A program made the position numbers and the translations under genes. Positions 1 through 5,628 of a stretch of DNA of 7,132 nt are shown one piece after another (the stretch's first letter is position 1; each line of letters begins with the position of its first letter). This DNA is from Pseudomonadota bacterium (GTDB lineage Bacteria; Pseudomonadota; Alphaproteobacteria; Rhizobiales; Rhizobiaceae): the NCBI GenBank assembly GCA_023444445.1, contig JAEXMK010000041.1, positions 1 to 7,132 of the forward strand, given 5' to 3'. The notes under the pieces are model-generated. The model saw nothing but the letters and a program-made list of their open reading frames with translations, had not been told where the DNA came from and searched no databases.

Positions 1-189
1 GGTTCGCTGGATGAGACCATGGCGGTGTCGGACGGCGATGTCGTGCTGGTGCCCAAGGGCCACCACCCCTGCGGCGCGCCCTATGGTTATGAGATGTATT
101 ATCTGAACGTGATGGCCGGGCCGATGCGCAAATGGCGCTTCAAGAACCACCCGGATCACGACTGGATTTTCAAACGGGATAATCCGTAA
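1..189 (+). CDS. iolB: 5-deoxy-glucuronate isomerase IolB, C-terminal fragment
   Basis: The window opens inside this gene; 62 codons in frame 1 run to TAA at 187-189. IolB is a cytoplasmic cupin-fold isomerase that converts 5-deoxy-glucuronate to 5-dehydro-2-deoxy-gluconate in myo-inositol catabolism. The visible part has the tail typical of the family: a VPKGHHPCGAPYGYEMYYLN stretch, then NVMAGP and a charged ending RKWRFKNHPDHDWIF. The adjacent His residues of PKGHHP and the Glu of GYEMYY are conserved in the family and may belong to the metal/active-site region, which I infer from recall. The rest of the iol operon would lie to the left of the window. The next gene on the same strand begins 187 bp downstream, beyond a palindromic repeat. 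The call rests on recognition of this conserved ending without an alignment. Confidence 0.88.
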   Translation, partial: GSLDETMAVSDGDVVLVPKGHHPCGAPYGYEMYYLNVMAGPMRKWRFKNHPDHDWIFKRDNP

Positions 190-212
190 CGCGCCAACAT
201 AAGCAGCACACG

Positions 213-329
213 CCTCATCCCTGTGCCTGTCACAGGGATCCAGCCAGCCCAAGTCCTTGGGCTGAAAGGACTCTTTCCGCCACGCAGACGCGTGTCGGCT
301 GGATTCCTGTGACAAGCACAGGAATGAGG
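213..329. repeat. RIME-like palindromic mosaic repeat, copy 1
   Basis: A 117-bp element bounded by CCTCAT and ATGAGG, made of successive hairpins. The left arm is ATCCCTGTG (217-225) with CACAGGGAT (231-239). The middle hairpin is CAGCCCAAG (245-253) with CTTGGGCTG (256-264). A short CACGC/GCGTG hairpin follows, and the right arm is ATTCCTGTG (303-311) with CACAGGAAT (317-325). It is nearly identical in length and design to the copy at 6804-6920 and shares its core with 2809-2919. It resembles the rhizobial intergenic mosaic elements (RIME class). It lies between iolB and the next gene, so it would be transcribed if the two are cotranscribed. Confidence 0.85.
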
Positions 330-362
330 AGGAAAACGCAAGCCATTTGAATCGAAACTCTC

Positions 363-370
363 GGGAGGAG
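363..370 (+). promoter_or_regulatory. Shine-Dalgarno site fixing the Gfo/Idh start
   Basis: GGGAGGAG lies 6 nt before ATG 377. It selects this ATG over the in-frame TTG at 347, which would add ten residues that do not belong to the Rossmann fold. Confidence 0.75.
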
Positions 371-376
371 AATACC

Positions 377-1504
377 ATGGCCGCTCTTGGCGTTGGCCTT
401 ATCGGCACCGGTTACATGGGCAAATGCCACGCGCTGGCGTGGAACAATGTCACCAGCGTCTTCGGCGATGTGGAACGCCCCCGCCTCGTGACGCTCGCGG
501 AAGTCAATCCCGAGCTTGCCGCGAAGAAAGCCGCCGAATTCGGCTTTGCCCGCTCAACGGGCAACTGGCGCGACCTGCTTTCCGATCCCGAGATCGACGT
601 CATCTCGGTCACCACGCCCAACGCATTCCACCCGGAAATGGCCATTGCCGCCCTTGAGGCCGGCAAACATGTCTGGTGCGAAAAGCCGATGGCGCCCGCC
701 TTTGCCGACGCGGTGAAGATGCGCGATGCCGCCCGCCGCTCCGGCAAGGCCGCAGCGATGGGCTACAATTACATCCAGAACCCCGTCATCCGCCACATCC
801 GCCGCCTGATCGACGAAGGCGCGATCGGCAAGGTCTATCATGTGCGTGCCGAAATGGACGAGGACTTTATGGCCGATGCCACCCAGCCCTTCTACTGGAA
901 GAGCGAAGCGTCTTCCGGTTACGGCGCGCTGGATGATTTTGCCGTGCATCCGCTGTCACTGCTCTACGCCCTGTTCGGCCATGCACAAAGCGCCATTACC
1001 GACATGGTGAAACCTTACGAAACCCGCCCGCTTGCCGGCGGCGGCGAGCGAGCCGTCGAGACGCATGATCTTGCCAGCGTTCTCTTGAAGCTTGAGGGCG
1101 GCATTTCCGCCGTGCTCATCGCCAACCGCTCCGCCTGGGGCCGCAAGGGCCGCATCGCCATCCAGATTTATGGCTCCACCGGCTCGATCCTGTTCGATCA
1201 GGAGCGGATGAACGAGTTCCAGCTTTACACCACGGACGGGCGCCCCGAGGAGCAGGGTTTCCGAACCATCCTCACCGCTCCCCACCACAAGCCCTATGAC
1301 CGCTTCATCCCCGCCCCCGGCCACGGCCTCGGCTTCAACGATCTGAAGGTCATCGAATGCCGGGAGCTGATCGCGGCAATCGAGGGCAAGAAGGCCCACA
1401 TCATCGATTTTGAGGAAGGGCTGAAGATCGAGCGCAGCATTCACGCCATGGCCCGGTCGTTTGCCGAAGGGCGTTGGGTGGGAAGCGTGGAGATTGCGGA
1501 ATAG
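377..1504 (+). CDS. Gfo/Idh/MocA-family NAD(P)-dependent sugar/polyol dehydrogenase
   Basis: A 375-residue cytoplasmic oxidoreductase. The N-terminal Rossmann domain begins VGLIGTGYMG, with GxGxxG at residues 10-15. The family EKP motif is E102-K103-P104. The C-terminal half holds D187 and H191 (DFAVH spacing), matching the catalytic Lys/Asp/His set of inositol dehydrogenase IolG-like enzymes. The C-terminal beta-sheet domain includes GRIAIQIYGSTGSILFD. Length is within the usual 330-390 range. By recall, the pattern (NPELAAKKAAEFGF near the start, GFRTI and GLGFNDLKVIE near the end) resembles levoglucosan-dehydrogenase-like members more than classical IolG, so oxidation of a sugar or inositol hydroxyl to a keto group is likely, but the substrate is not known. 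It follows iolB on the same strand and could be a late iol-operon gene, although a palindromic repeat separates them. Confidence 0.92.
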   Translation: MAALGVGLIGTGYMGKCHALAWNNVTSVFGDVERPRLVTLAEVNPELAAKKAAEFGFARSTGNWRDLLSDPEIDVISVTTPNAFHPEMAIAALEAGKHVWCEKPMAPAFADAVKMRDAARRSGKAAAMGYNYIQNPVIRHIRRLIDEGAIGKVYHVRAEMDEDFMADATQPFYWKSEASSGYGALDDFAVHPLSLLYALFGHAQSAITDMVKPYETRPLAGGGERAVETHDLASVLLKLEGGISAVLIANRSAWGRKGRIAIQIYGSTGSILFDQERMNEFQLYTTDGRPEEQGFRTILTAPHHKPYDRFIPAPGHGLGFNDLKVIECRELIAAIEGKKAHIIDFEEGLKIERSIHAMARSFAEGRWVGSVEIAE

Positions 1505-1535
1505 AACGCCCACAAAGGGCGAAAACCTCTCTTCC

Positions 1536-1646
1536 GTCATACCGGCCTTGAGCCGGTATCCAGCCACGGCGCGTCTGCGCCGTGAGAGGAGTATTTCGCG
1601 ATCAAGGACTTGATCGCGCTGGACCCCGGATCTAGTCCGGGGTGAC
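1536..1646. repeat. Palindromic mosaic repeat, copy 2 (divergent internal modules)
   Basis: A 111-bp element bounded by GTCAT and GTGAC, with four consecutive perfect hairpins: ATACCGGC/GCCGGTAT (1539-1559), CACGGCGC/GCGCCGTG (1565-1584), CGCGATCAAG/CTTGATCGCG (1597-1618) and ACCCCGGA/TCCGGGGT (1623-1643). It keeps the ATCCAGCCA and GCTGGA joints of the other copies but lacks their AAGTCCTT core, so it is a different module combination. It fills the gap between two convergent genes (stops at 1504 and 1667) and could serve as a bidirectional transcription terminator, although no T-run follows on either strand. Confidence 0.8.
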
Positions 1647-1666
1647 GGGCGTGTGGCGGTAAAGCC

Positions 1667-2629
1667 TCACCCCTCGACCGGCGTTTCCGGCACCGGCGTC
1701 AGCACCTTGCCGTCCCGGAACCAGCCGAGAATATTGTCAGCCACCAGATCAGCCATCGCATTGCGCGTCGGGATGGACGCAGAAGCGACATGCGGCAGCA
1801 GGGAGACGTTCGGCAGCGACAGGAAGGCTTCCGGCACCTTCGGTTCGGCATAAAACACGTCGAGACCGGCAGCACCCAGCTGACCGCTTTTGAGCGCCGC
1901 AAGAAGCGCTTCCTCATCGACGCTGGAGCCGCGACCGACATTGATGAACACGCCCTCAGGCCCGAGCGCGGTCAGGATATCGGCATTGATAGCCTTGTGC
2001 GTCTCCGGCGTGCCCGGCACGATACAGATCAGCGTATCGACAGCCTCAGCCATCTCCTTCAGCGAAGCGTAATAGGTGTAGGAGAGTTCGTCGCGCTTGC
2101 TGCGGGTGTGATAGCCGATCTCCACCTTGAAAGGCTCCAGTCGCTTGGCGATTTCCTGGCCGATGCGGCCCATGCCGAACAGGCCGACCTTGCGGCCGCG
2201 CAGCGAAAACGGCGACAGCGCGAACGGGCCTTCGCCAACCCATTTGCCATCCCGCAGCCACGTCTCGGCCTGATAGAGACGGCGCACGGTGTTGATCAAC
2301 AGCGCAATCGTCGTATCGGCCACTTCGTCATTCAGCACATCAGGCGTATTCGTAACCACGATGCCACGCGTGGCGGCATGTTTGGCGTCGACACCATCAT
2401 AACCCACGCCGAAATTGGCGATTATCTCGAGCTTCGGCAGCGCATCGATCCATTTGGCGTTGACGGCGCCGGAAACAGCAATGGCATTGACGCGCTCCGC
2501 CGCGCCGTCAGGCAGAACCGGCTCTGCGCCGGCGGGTGCCGTGACAATCTCGACCTTGCCTTCGAGGCGTTCGAGAACGCGCGGGTTTATCTTGCCGGGA
2601 ACGAGAACGACGGCCTTTTTGTCAGACAT
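1667..2629 (-). CDS. D-isomer-specific 2-hydroxyacid dehydrogenase (glyoxylate/hydroxypyruvate reductase-like)
   Basis: A 320-residue cytoplasmic NAD(P)H-dependent reductase of 2-keto acids, full length for the family. The substrate-binding half covers about residues 1-100 and 285-320, with the ANFGVGYDGVD signature at 71-81. The nucleotide-binding half includes GMGRIG at 152-157. The catalytic triad is visible: R233 in NVGRGSSVDEEAL, E262 in YAEPKVPE and H280 in LLPHVASAS. The basic stretch HTRSKRD (174-180) after the second beta strand suggests NADPH preference, which is an inference. The ATG at 2629 is preceded 11 nt upstream by AGGAGG (2641-2646 on the minus strand), slightly longer than usual spacing. 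It is convergent with the Gfo/Idh gene, and the LacI gene upstream on the same strand is 339 bp away, so cotranscription with it is uncertain. Glyoxylate/hydroxypyruvate is the likeliest substrate class; 2-ketogluconate or similar is possible. Confidence 0.92.
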   Translation of the reverse strand: MSDKKAVVLVPGKINPRVLERLEGKVEIVTAPAGAEPVLPDGAAERVNAIAVSGAVNAKWIDALPKLEIIANFGVGYDGVDAKHAATRGIVVTNTPDVLNDEVADTTIALLINTVRRLYQAETWLRDGKWVGEGPFALSPFSLRGRKVGLFGMGRIGQEIAKRLEPFKVEIGYHTRSKRDELSYTYYASLKEMAEAVDTLICIVPGTPETHKAINADILTALGPEGVFINVGRGSSVDEEALLAALKSGQLGAAGLDVFYAEPKVPEAFLSLPNVSLLPHVASASIPTRNAMADLVADNILGWFRDGKVLTPVPETPVEG

Positions 2630-2968
2630 AAGCGGATATTCCTCCTGATAACATTCCGATAGCCGGAGCGGTTTGCAGGCGAACCTTTCGCCATCCCACT
2701 CCTCTGGGCGGCGATCCTTTCAAACAAAGGCGGCCGTGAAAAGGGCAATAAGGGGATGCTATGGGGGCAGACGGAAGTTTCTTGCCGATTTTTTTAAGCG
2801 CCCTCACCGTCATGCCGGACTGGATCCGGCATCCAGCCAGCCCAAGTCCTTGGGCTGAGAGAGTCTTTTTCACCGCGTAGATACGCGTTGGCTGGATTCC
2901 GGTTCAAGGCCGGAATGACGGAAAGGTGCAACACACAGAGCGTGCACCATCTCCCATCATCGGAAGAT
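2630..2968. other. Gene-free stretch between LacI regulator and hydroxyacid dehydrogenase
   Basis: A 339-bp interval. It holds the AGGAGG ribosome site of the hydroxyacid dehydrogenase at 2641-2646, about 160 bp with no recognisable gene or operator, a run of seven T residues at 2789-2795 that is not preceded by a hairpin, and mosaic repeat copy 3 at 2809-2919. A promoter for the dehydrogenase must lie here if it is not read through from the LacI gene, but I could not identify one. The short reading frames crossing it run through the repeat and are not credible genes. Confidence 0.7.
2809..2919. repeat. RIME-like palindromic mosaic repeat, copy 3
   Basis: A 111-bp element bounded by GTCAT and ATGAC. 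Hairpins: ATGCCGGA/TCCGGCAT (2812-2832), CAGCCCAAG/CTTGGGCTG (2838-2857, identical to copies 1 and 4), a CGCGTA/TACGCG hairpin near 2875-2888, and ATTCCGG/CCGGAAT (2896-2916). The outer arms belong to the GTCAT-CCGG subtype seen in copy 2, while the core is that of copies 1 and 4. It lies downstream of the LacI-family gene stop and upstream of the hydroxyacid dehydrogenase, both on the minus strand. Confidence 0.85.
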
Positions 2969-3991
2969 TCACACACGAGGCCGCACCGGCCCGGTCGATT
3001 GCCGAATACGCATTTCCGGTTTGATGAGGTGAATACCGTCAGGTTCATGGCTGCCCGCCAGCCTGTCCAGCAGCGCGCGGGCCGCCAGGCGGCCAACCTC
3101 GGCCTGGCCGTTGGAAACCGTGGTCAGCGCCGGGGTGGCGATGGCAGCTTCCTCCAGATCGTCGTAGCCCGTGACCGAGATATCGACACCCGGCACCAGA
3201 CCGGCGCGGGAAATACCGTTCATGAGACCGATGGCAACGAGATCGTTCCAGCAGACGGCCGCAGTGGGCTTCTGCGGCAGCGACAGGAAATGCACCGCCG
3301 CCTCGAAACCGCCCTGTTTGGAGCGTGGGCCGGGAATGCGCAGGTTCGGATCAACCTCGATGCCCGCCTTGCGCAGCGCATTGACGTAACCCTGGTAACG
3401 GTCACGCCCCGTCGAGGTCTGGTCGGTACCGCCAACCATGGCAATGGTGCGGTGACCGAGGCTAATGAGGTGATTGGTGGCGAGCGAAATGCCGTAGCTG
3501 TCGTCGCCGCGATAGGTCGGCATATCGACGCCGTCCATCGAACGGGCCACCAGAATGGCGGGCATGCCGTTCTCTTCGGCGAGAGTCATGTCCTCGATCG
3601 GCGTGCCGATGGCGGGCGACATGATGATGCCGTCGGAGCCGAGCTGCAGCAGCGTTTCGATGAAAGTGCGCTGCTTTTCAACCGAATCATAATGGTTGGA
3701 CAGGATGAAGGTCTGGCGGCTGCGGTCCAACTCACTTTCAATGGCTTTCAGGATTTCGCCATAGAAGGGGTTCATCACATCGTGGAACACGACACCGACA
3801 ATGCCGGAGCGCGAGGTGCGCAGGCTGGCGGCGCGGCGGTTGTAGATATAACCCAGTGCCCGCGCCTGTTCCTTGATCTTGTCACGCGTGTCGGAGGCAA
3901 CAAGCGGACTGTCGCGCAATGCCAGTGAAATCGTGGCGGTCGAAAGACCGAGGCTTTCGGCAATCGTCGACAGTTTAACCTTTTGTGCCAT
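2969..3991 (-). CDS. LacI-family transcriptional regulator
   Basis: A 340-residue sugar-responsive DNA-binding regulator, full length for the family. The N-terminal helix-turn-helix is TIAESLGLSTATISLALRD (9-27), followed by the hinge-helix region NRRAASLRT (51-59), where L57 corresponds to the Leu that intercalates into operator DNA in LacI. Residues from about 64 form the periplasmic-binding-protein-like sensor domain, with NPFYGEI, SDGIIMSP, GGTDQTSTGRDRYQGY, ICWND-type CWNDLVAIG and ISVTGYDDLE segments typical of the family. I chose ATG 3991 because GGGGAGGAA lies just upstream; a longer frame from ATG 4012 would add seven residues outside that site. The ligand is unknown. It likely represses or activates a nearby carbohydrate gene set and perhaps itself, since a TTTAAA-rich palindrome lies upstream at 4031-4051. 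Confidence 0.93.
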   Translation of the reverse strand: MAQKVKLSTIAESLGLSTATISLALRDSPLVASDTRDKIKEQARALGYIYNRRAASLRTSRSGIVGVVFHDVMNPFYGEILKAIESELDRSRQTFILSNHYDSVEKQRTFIETLLQLGSDGIIMSPAIGTPIEDMTLAEENGMPAILVARSMDGVDMPTYRGDDSYGISLATNHLISLGHRTIAMVGGTDQTSTGRDRYQGYVNALRKAGIEVDPNLRIPGPRSKQGGFEAAVHFLSLPQKPTAAVCWNDLVAIGLMNGISRAGLVPGVDISVTGYDDLEEAAIATPALTTVSNGQAEVGRLAARALLDRLAGSHEPDGIHLIKPEMRIRQSTGPVRPRV

Positions 3992-3995
3992 GGCA

Positions 3996-4004
3996 TTCCT
4001 CCCC
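3996..4004 (-). promoter_or_regulatory. Shine-Dalgarno site fixing the LacI-family start
   Basis: On the minus strand this reads GGGGAGGAA, with about 6 nt between GGAGG and ATG 3991. It supports the shorter start over ATG 4012. Confidence 0.7.
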
Positions 4005-4030
4005 AAACGCATGTCAGCGACGGATGTCCC

Positions 4031-4079
4031 TGTTTAAATCGCAATTAAACAATTTAAACAAAATCCGCAACCCGTTTAA
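4031..4079. promoter_or_regulatory. Candidate LacI-family operator cluster / autoregulatory promoter region
   Basis: Four GTTTAA/TTAAAC elements fall within 48 bp, at 4032, 4045, 4054 and 4074. The first two form a 21-bp imperfect palindrome (4031-4051) centred on G4041, with perfect 7-bp arms TGTTTAA and TTAAACA and 8 of 10 base pairs matching. The third and fourth form a second, wider inverted pair. On the minus strand a weak promoter can be drawn with TTGTTT (4056-4061), a 17-bp spacer and TTTAAA (4033-4038), which would place the palindrome over the -10 box. Binding by the adjacent LacI-family protein is inferred from position and symmetry only. Confidence 0.38.
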
Positions 4080-4124
4080 GGAATCCCCATAAAACAAAGG
4101 GCGCACTTTAAAAATTTCAACAAA

Positions 4125-4634
4125 TTATTGAAGATTGGCGTCGATTGCCTTGAGAAGTTTAACAACGTTGCGAATATCCTTGGCGGAAAGCCCCTCTATG
4201 GCCCTCGCCCCGCAATCCGCTATCGATGTGTTGATGTGCTCGACGCTCTTCAGGCCCGCTTCCGTTAGCTTCACCAGCGTCACACGACCGTCTTCGTCAT
4301 CCCCGCTGCGCTCCACGAAACCCTGGGCTTCCATGCGGCCGATGGTGCGGGTCATCGTCGGCGCCTTTACGCCGAGTTTCTGGGCGATCTGACCGGGTGT
4401 CAGGCTGCCTTCCTGCGCCAGCGCCAGAATGACGCCGTCCTGGCCCGCATAAAGGCCGCTTTCGGCAAGGCTGTGGCTGAGCGCCGTGCGCATGGAGCGG
4501 GCAGCCTGGGTAATGGATTGCGCCAGTTCCTCGGGGTTGAAACTCTCATCCCTCTTTTTGACGTCCTTGACCTTCTTGCTGCCCTTTTCCTTCTTGGCGC
4601 TTTTGTCCTTATGCCCGGATTTGTCCTTGCTCAT
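4125..4634 (-). CDS. MarR-family transcriptional regulator with Lys-rich N-terminal tail
   Basis: A 169-residue winged-helix regulator. Residues 2-28 are highly charged (SKDKSGHKDKSAKKEKGSKK and on), an extension not part of the usual 140-150-residue MarR fold and perhaps a disordered DNA-contacting tail. The dimerisation helices and winged helix follow: LTPGQIAQKLGVKAPTMTRTIGRMEAQGFVER (78-109) covers the recognition helix, and SGDDEDGR (110-117) is the wing with the conserved D-x-D-x-R-like pattern. The C-terminal helix ends AIDANLQ. One cysteine (C141) is present. I chose ATG 4634; an upstream in-frame ATG at 4730 would add 32 residues that run across the start of the divergent creatininase-family gene and look non-native. 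The ribosome site is weak (AAGG about 9 nt upstream). It is divergent from the creatininase-family gene with 79 bp between starts, so regulation of that gene is plausible. Ligand unknown. Confidence 0.9.
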   Translation of the reverse strand: MSKDKSGHKDKSAKKEKGSKKVKDVKKRDESFNPEELAQSITQAARSMRTALSHSLAESGLYAGQDGVILALAQEGSLTPGQIAQKLGVKAPTMTRTIGRMEAQGFVERSGDDEDGRVTLVKLTEAGLKSVEHINTSIADCGARAIEGLSAKDIRNVVKLLKAIDANLQ

Positions 4635-4713
4635 ATGCGAGTGCCTTTTACCCTGTGGCGGAACCGATATATGTTGCTGGAAATCCTTACCGAATGCTCG
4701 CGCGGACTGCCAG
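4635..4713. promoter_or_regulatory. Divergent promoter region, MarR / creatininase-family genes
   Basis: 79 bp separate the two start codons and must hold both promoters. The only promoter-like piece I see is TATATG/CATATA (4668-4673), which could act as a -10 on either strand. The -35 boxes at proper spacing are poor. GCGAG (4637-4641) and CTCGC near 4697-4701 are inverted but far apart. No convincing MarR operator palindrome was found by eye. Confidence 0.4.
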
Positions 4714-5514
4714 ATGCCAAACTCATACACGCATTATCACGACGAAAACGTAACAGACCCTCATCTTCGCGCAACAGGTGCAATTTCCGTGCTGCCGCTC
4801 GGCGCGCACGAGCAGCATGGGCCCCACCTGCCCTTCGAGACCGATACGCTGATTGCGGCGGGCATCGTCTCCCGCCTCGCCGCCGTTTTGCCTGCTCATC
4901 TGCCGGTCAGCTTCCTGCCGGTGGAGCCCGTCGGTTATTCCATCGAACACATGAATGTGCCTGGCACCAAGACGCTGCGTTATGACGAGGCTGTCGAACG
5001 CTGGCTCGGCATTGCGAAAGCCGAATATGAAAAGGGTGTACGCAAATTCGTGATGCTGAACGCCCATGGCGGCAATTCACCGCTGATGACCATCGTCGCG
5101 ACCGAGGCCCGCGCCCGTTTCGGCATGCTGGCGGTCGCGACAAGCTGGACGCGTTTCGGTGTGCCGGCCGATATCGTGAAGCCGGAGGACAAGGCGGTCG
5201 ATATTCACGGTGGCGATATCGAGACATCCGTCATGCTGGCGCTTCATCCCGAACGAGTGGCAATGGAAAAGGCCGCAAACTTCCCCTCGCGCCAGAGCGA
5301 TTTCACTAGCCGCTTCAAACACCTGCGCGCCTATGGCCCGCACGCATTCGGCTGGCTGATGAGCGATCTCAACTCTCATGGCGTTGCCGGAAACGCCGCC
5401 GCCGCCTCTGCGGAAAAGGGCGAAAGGCTGATTTCCCATGCGGTCAACGGCCTGCTCGAACTGCTTGAAGATGTCCACGCTTTTGACATAACGTTATTTC
5501 ATAACAAAATTTGA
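4714..5514 (+). CDS. Creatininase-family metal-dependent amidohydrolase
   Basis: A 266-residue protein of usual family length (about 240-270). The metal-site signature LPLGAHEQHGPHLPFETD gives E33, H35 and D44, equivalent to the creatininase Glu/His/Asp ligands. Then come EHMNVPGT (78-85), NAHGGN (116-121, H118) and DIHGGDIETSVML (163-175, H165 and E170), all at the expected places. Members hydrolyse amide bonds of creatinine, formamides or peptide precursors (creatininase, ArfB, MftE). The NAHGGN form, rather than the Glu-containing motif of Pseudomonas creatininase as I recall it, argues against assigning creatinine as substrate. ATG 4714 was chosen because family similarity begins shortly after it; the frame is open further upstream into the MarR gene on the other strand, and the ribosome site is weak. 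The last codons overlap a Zur-box-like palindrome that serves the next gene. No signal peptide; probably cytoplasmic. Confidence 0.9.
   Translation: MPNSYTHYHDENVTDPHLRATGAISVLPLGAHEQHGPHLPFETDTLIAAGIVSRLAAVLPAHLPVSFLPVEPVGYSIEHMNVPGTKTLRYDEAVERWLGIAKAEYEKGVRKFVMLNAHGGNSPLMTIVATEARARFGMLAVATSWTRFGVPADIVKPEDKAVDIHGGDIETSVMLALHPERVAMEKAANFPSRQSDFTSRFKHLRAYGPHAFGWLMSDLNSHGVAGNAAAASAEKGERLISHAVNGLLELLEDVHAFDITLFHNKI
5483..5511 (+). promoter_or_regulatory. Candidate Zur-controlled promoter of the CobW-type gene
   Basis: A perfect TTGACA (5483-5488) is followed, after a 17-bp spacer that contains the Zur-like palindrome, by AAAATT (5506-5511) in the -10 position, which is a weak match. A repressor bound between the boxes would block transcription. 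A second possible promoter lies downstream: TTGAAC (5545-5550), 17-bp spacer, TATATG (5568-5573). Confidence 0.38.
5493..5505. promoter_or_regulatory. Zur-box-like operator
   Basis: GTTATTTCATAAC consists of half sites GTTAT and ATAAC around a 3-bp centre. It fits the alphaproteobacterial Zur pattern as I recall it (GTTATAnTATAAC) with two changes next to the centre. It sits in the last codons of the creatininase-family gene, 124 bp before the start of a His-rich COG0523 GTPase, a frequent member of Zur regulons. Zur would repress when zinc is ample. The identification rests on motif recall and context. Confidence 0.55.
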
Positions 5515-5544
5515 AAAACTCAGCCGAAAGCGGCCAGAATCCCT

Positions 5545-5573
5545 TTGAACTACCCGAACGTCGCGCCTATATG
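5545..5573 (+). promoter_or_regulatory. Second possible promoter of the CobW-type gene
   Basis: TTGAAC (5545-5550) and TATATG (5568-5573) are separated by 17 bp. If used, transcription would begin near 5580, and the Zur-like palindrome would then lie too far upstream (about 75-87 bp) for simple blocking. Confidence 0.28.
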
Positions 5574-5592
5574 GACGACGACACTTCTCCTT

Positions 5593-5610
5593 AAGGCCGC
5601 AACCGGCCTT
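5593..5610 (+). other. GC-rich leader hairpin before the CobW-type gene
   Basis: AAGGCCG (5593-5599), loop CAAC, CGGCCTT (5604-5610): a perfect 7-bp stem ending 18 nt before ATG 5629 and 9 nt before its GAGG ribosome site (5620-5623). It could act as a 5' mRNA stabiliser or affect translation. No T-run follows, so it is not a standard terminator. Confidence 0.35.
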
Positions 5611-5628
5611 GCTCCATACGAGGTTTCC

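Noticed and set aside
1790..2662. 290-residue open frame on the plus strand over the hydroxyacid dehydrogenase
   Set aside because: It is antisense to a gene with clear catalytic motifs, has low-complexity Arg/His-rich composition and no recognisable fold; open antisense frames are expected in GC-rich DNA.
2789..2795. Run of seven T residues as part of a rho-independent terminator
   Set aside because: No hairpin precedes it on the plus strand, and no gene on that strand ends nearby.
2888..3928. 346-residue open frame on the plus strand over the LacI-family gene
   Set aside because: Antisense shadow of a well-supported LacI-family gene. It begins in repeat copy 3 and has no family features.
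4116..4132. Terminator at the MarR gene end (TTCAA/TTGAA stem followed by T residues on the minus strand)
   Set aside because: The stem is only five mostly A-T pairs and overlaps the stop codon; too weak to annotate.
5515..5628. Cobalamin riboswitch expected for a CobW gene
   Set aside because: The 114-bp leader is too short and lacks a B12-box-like element; a single hairpin and promoter-like boxes are all that is visible.
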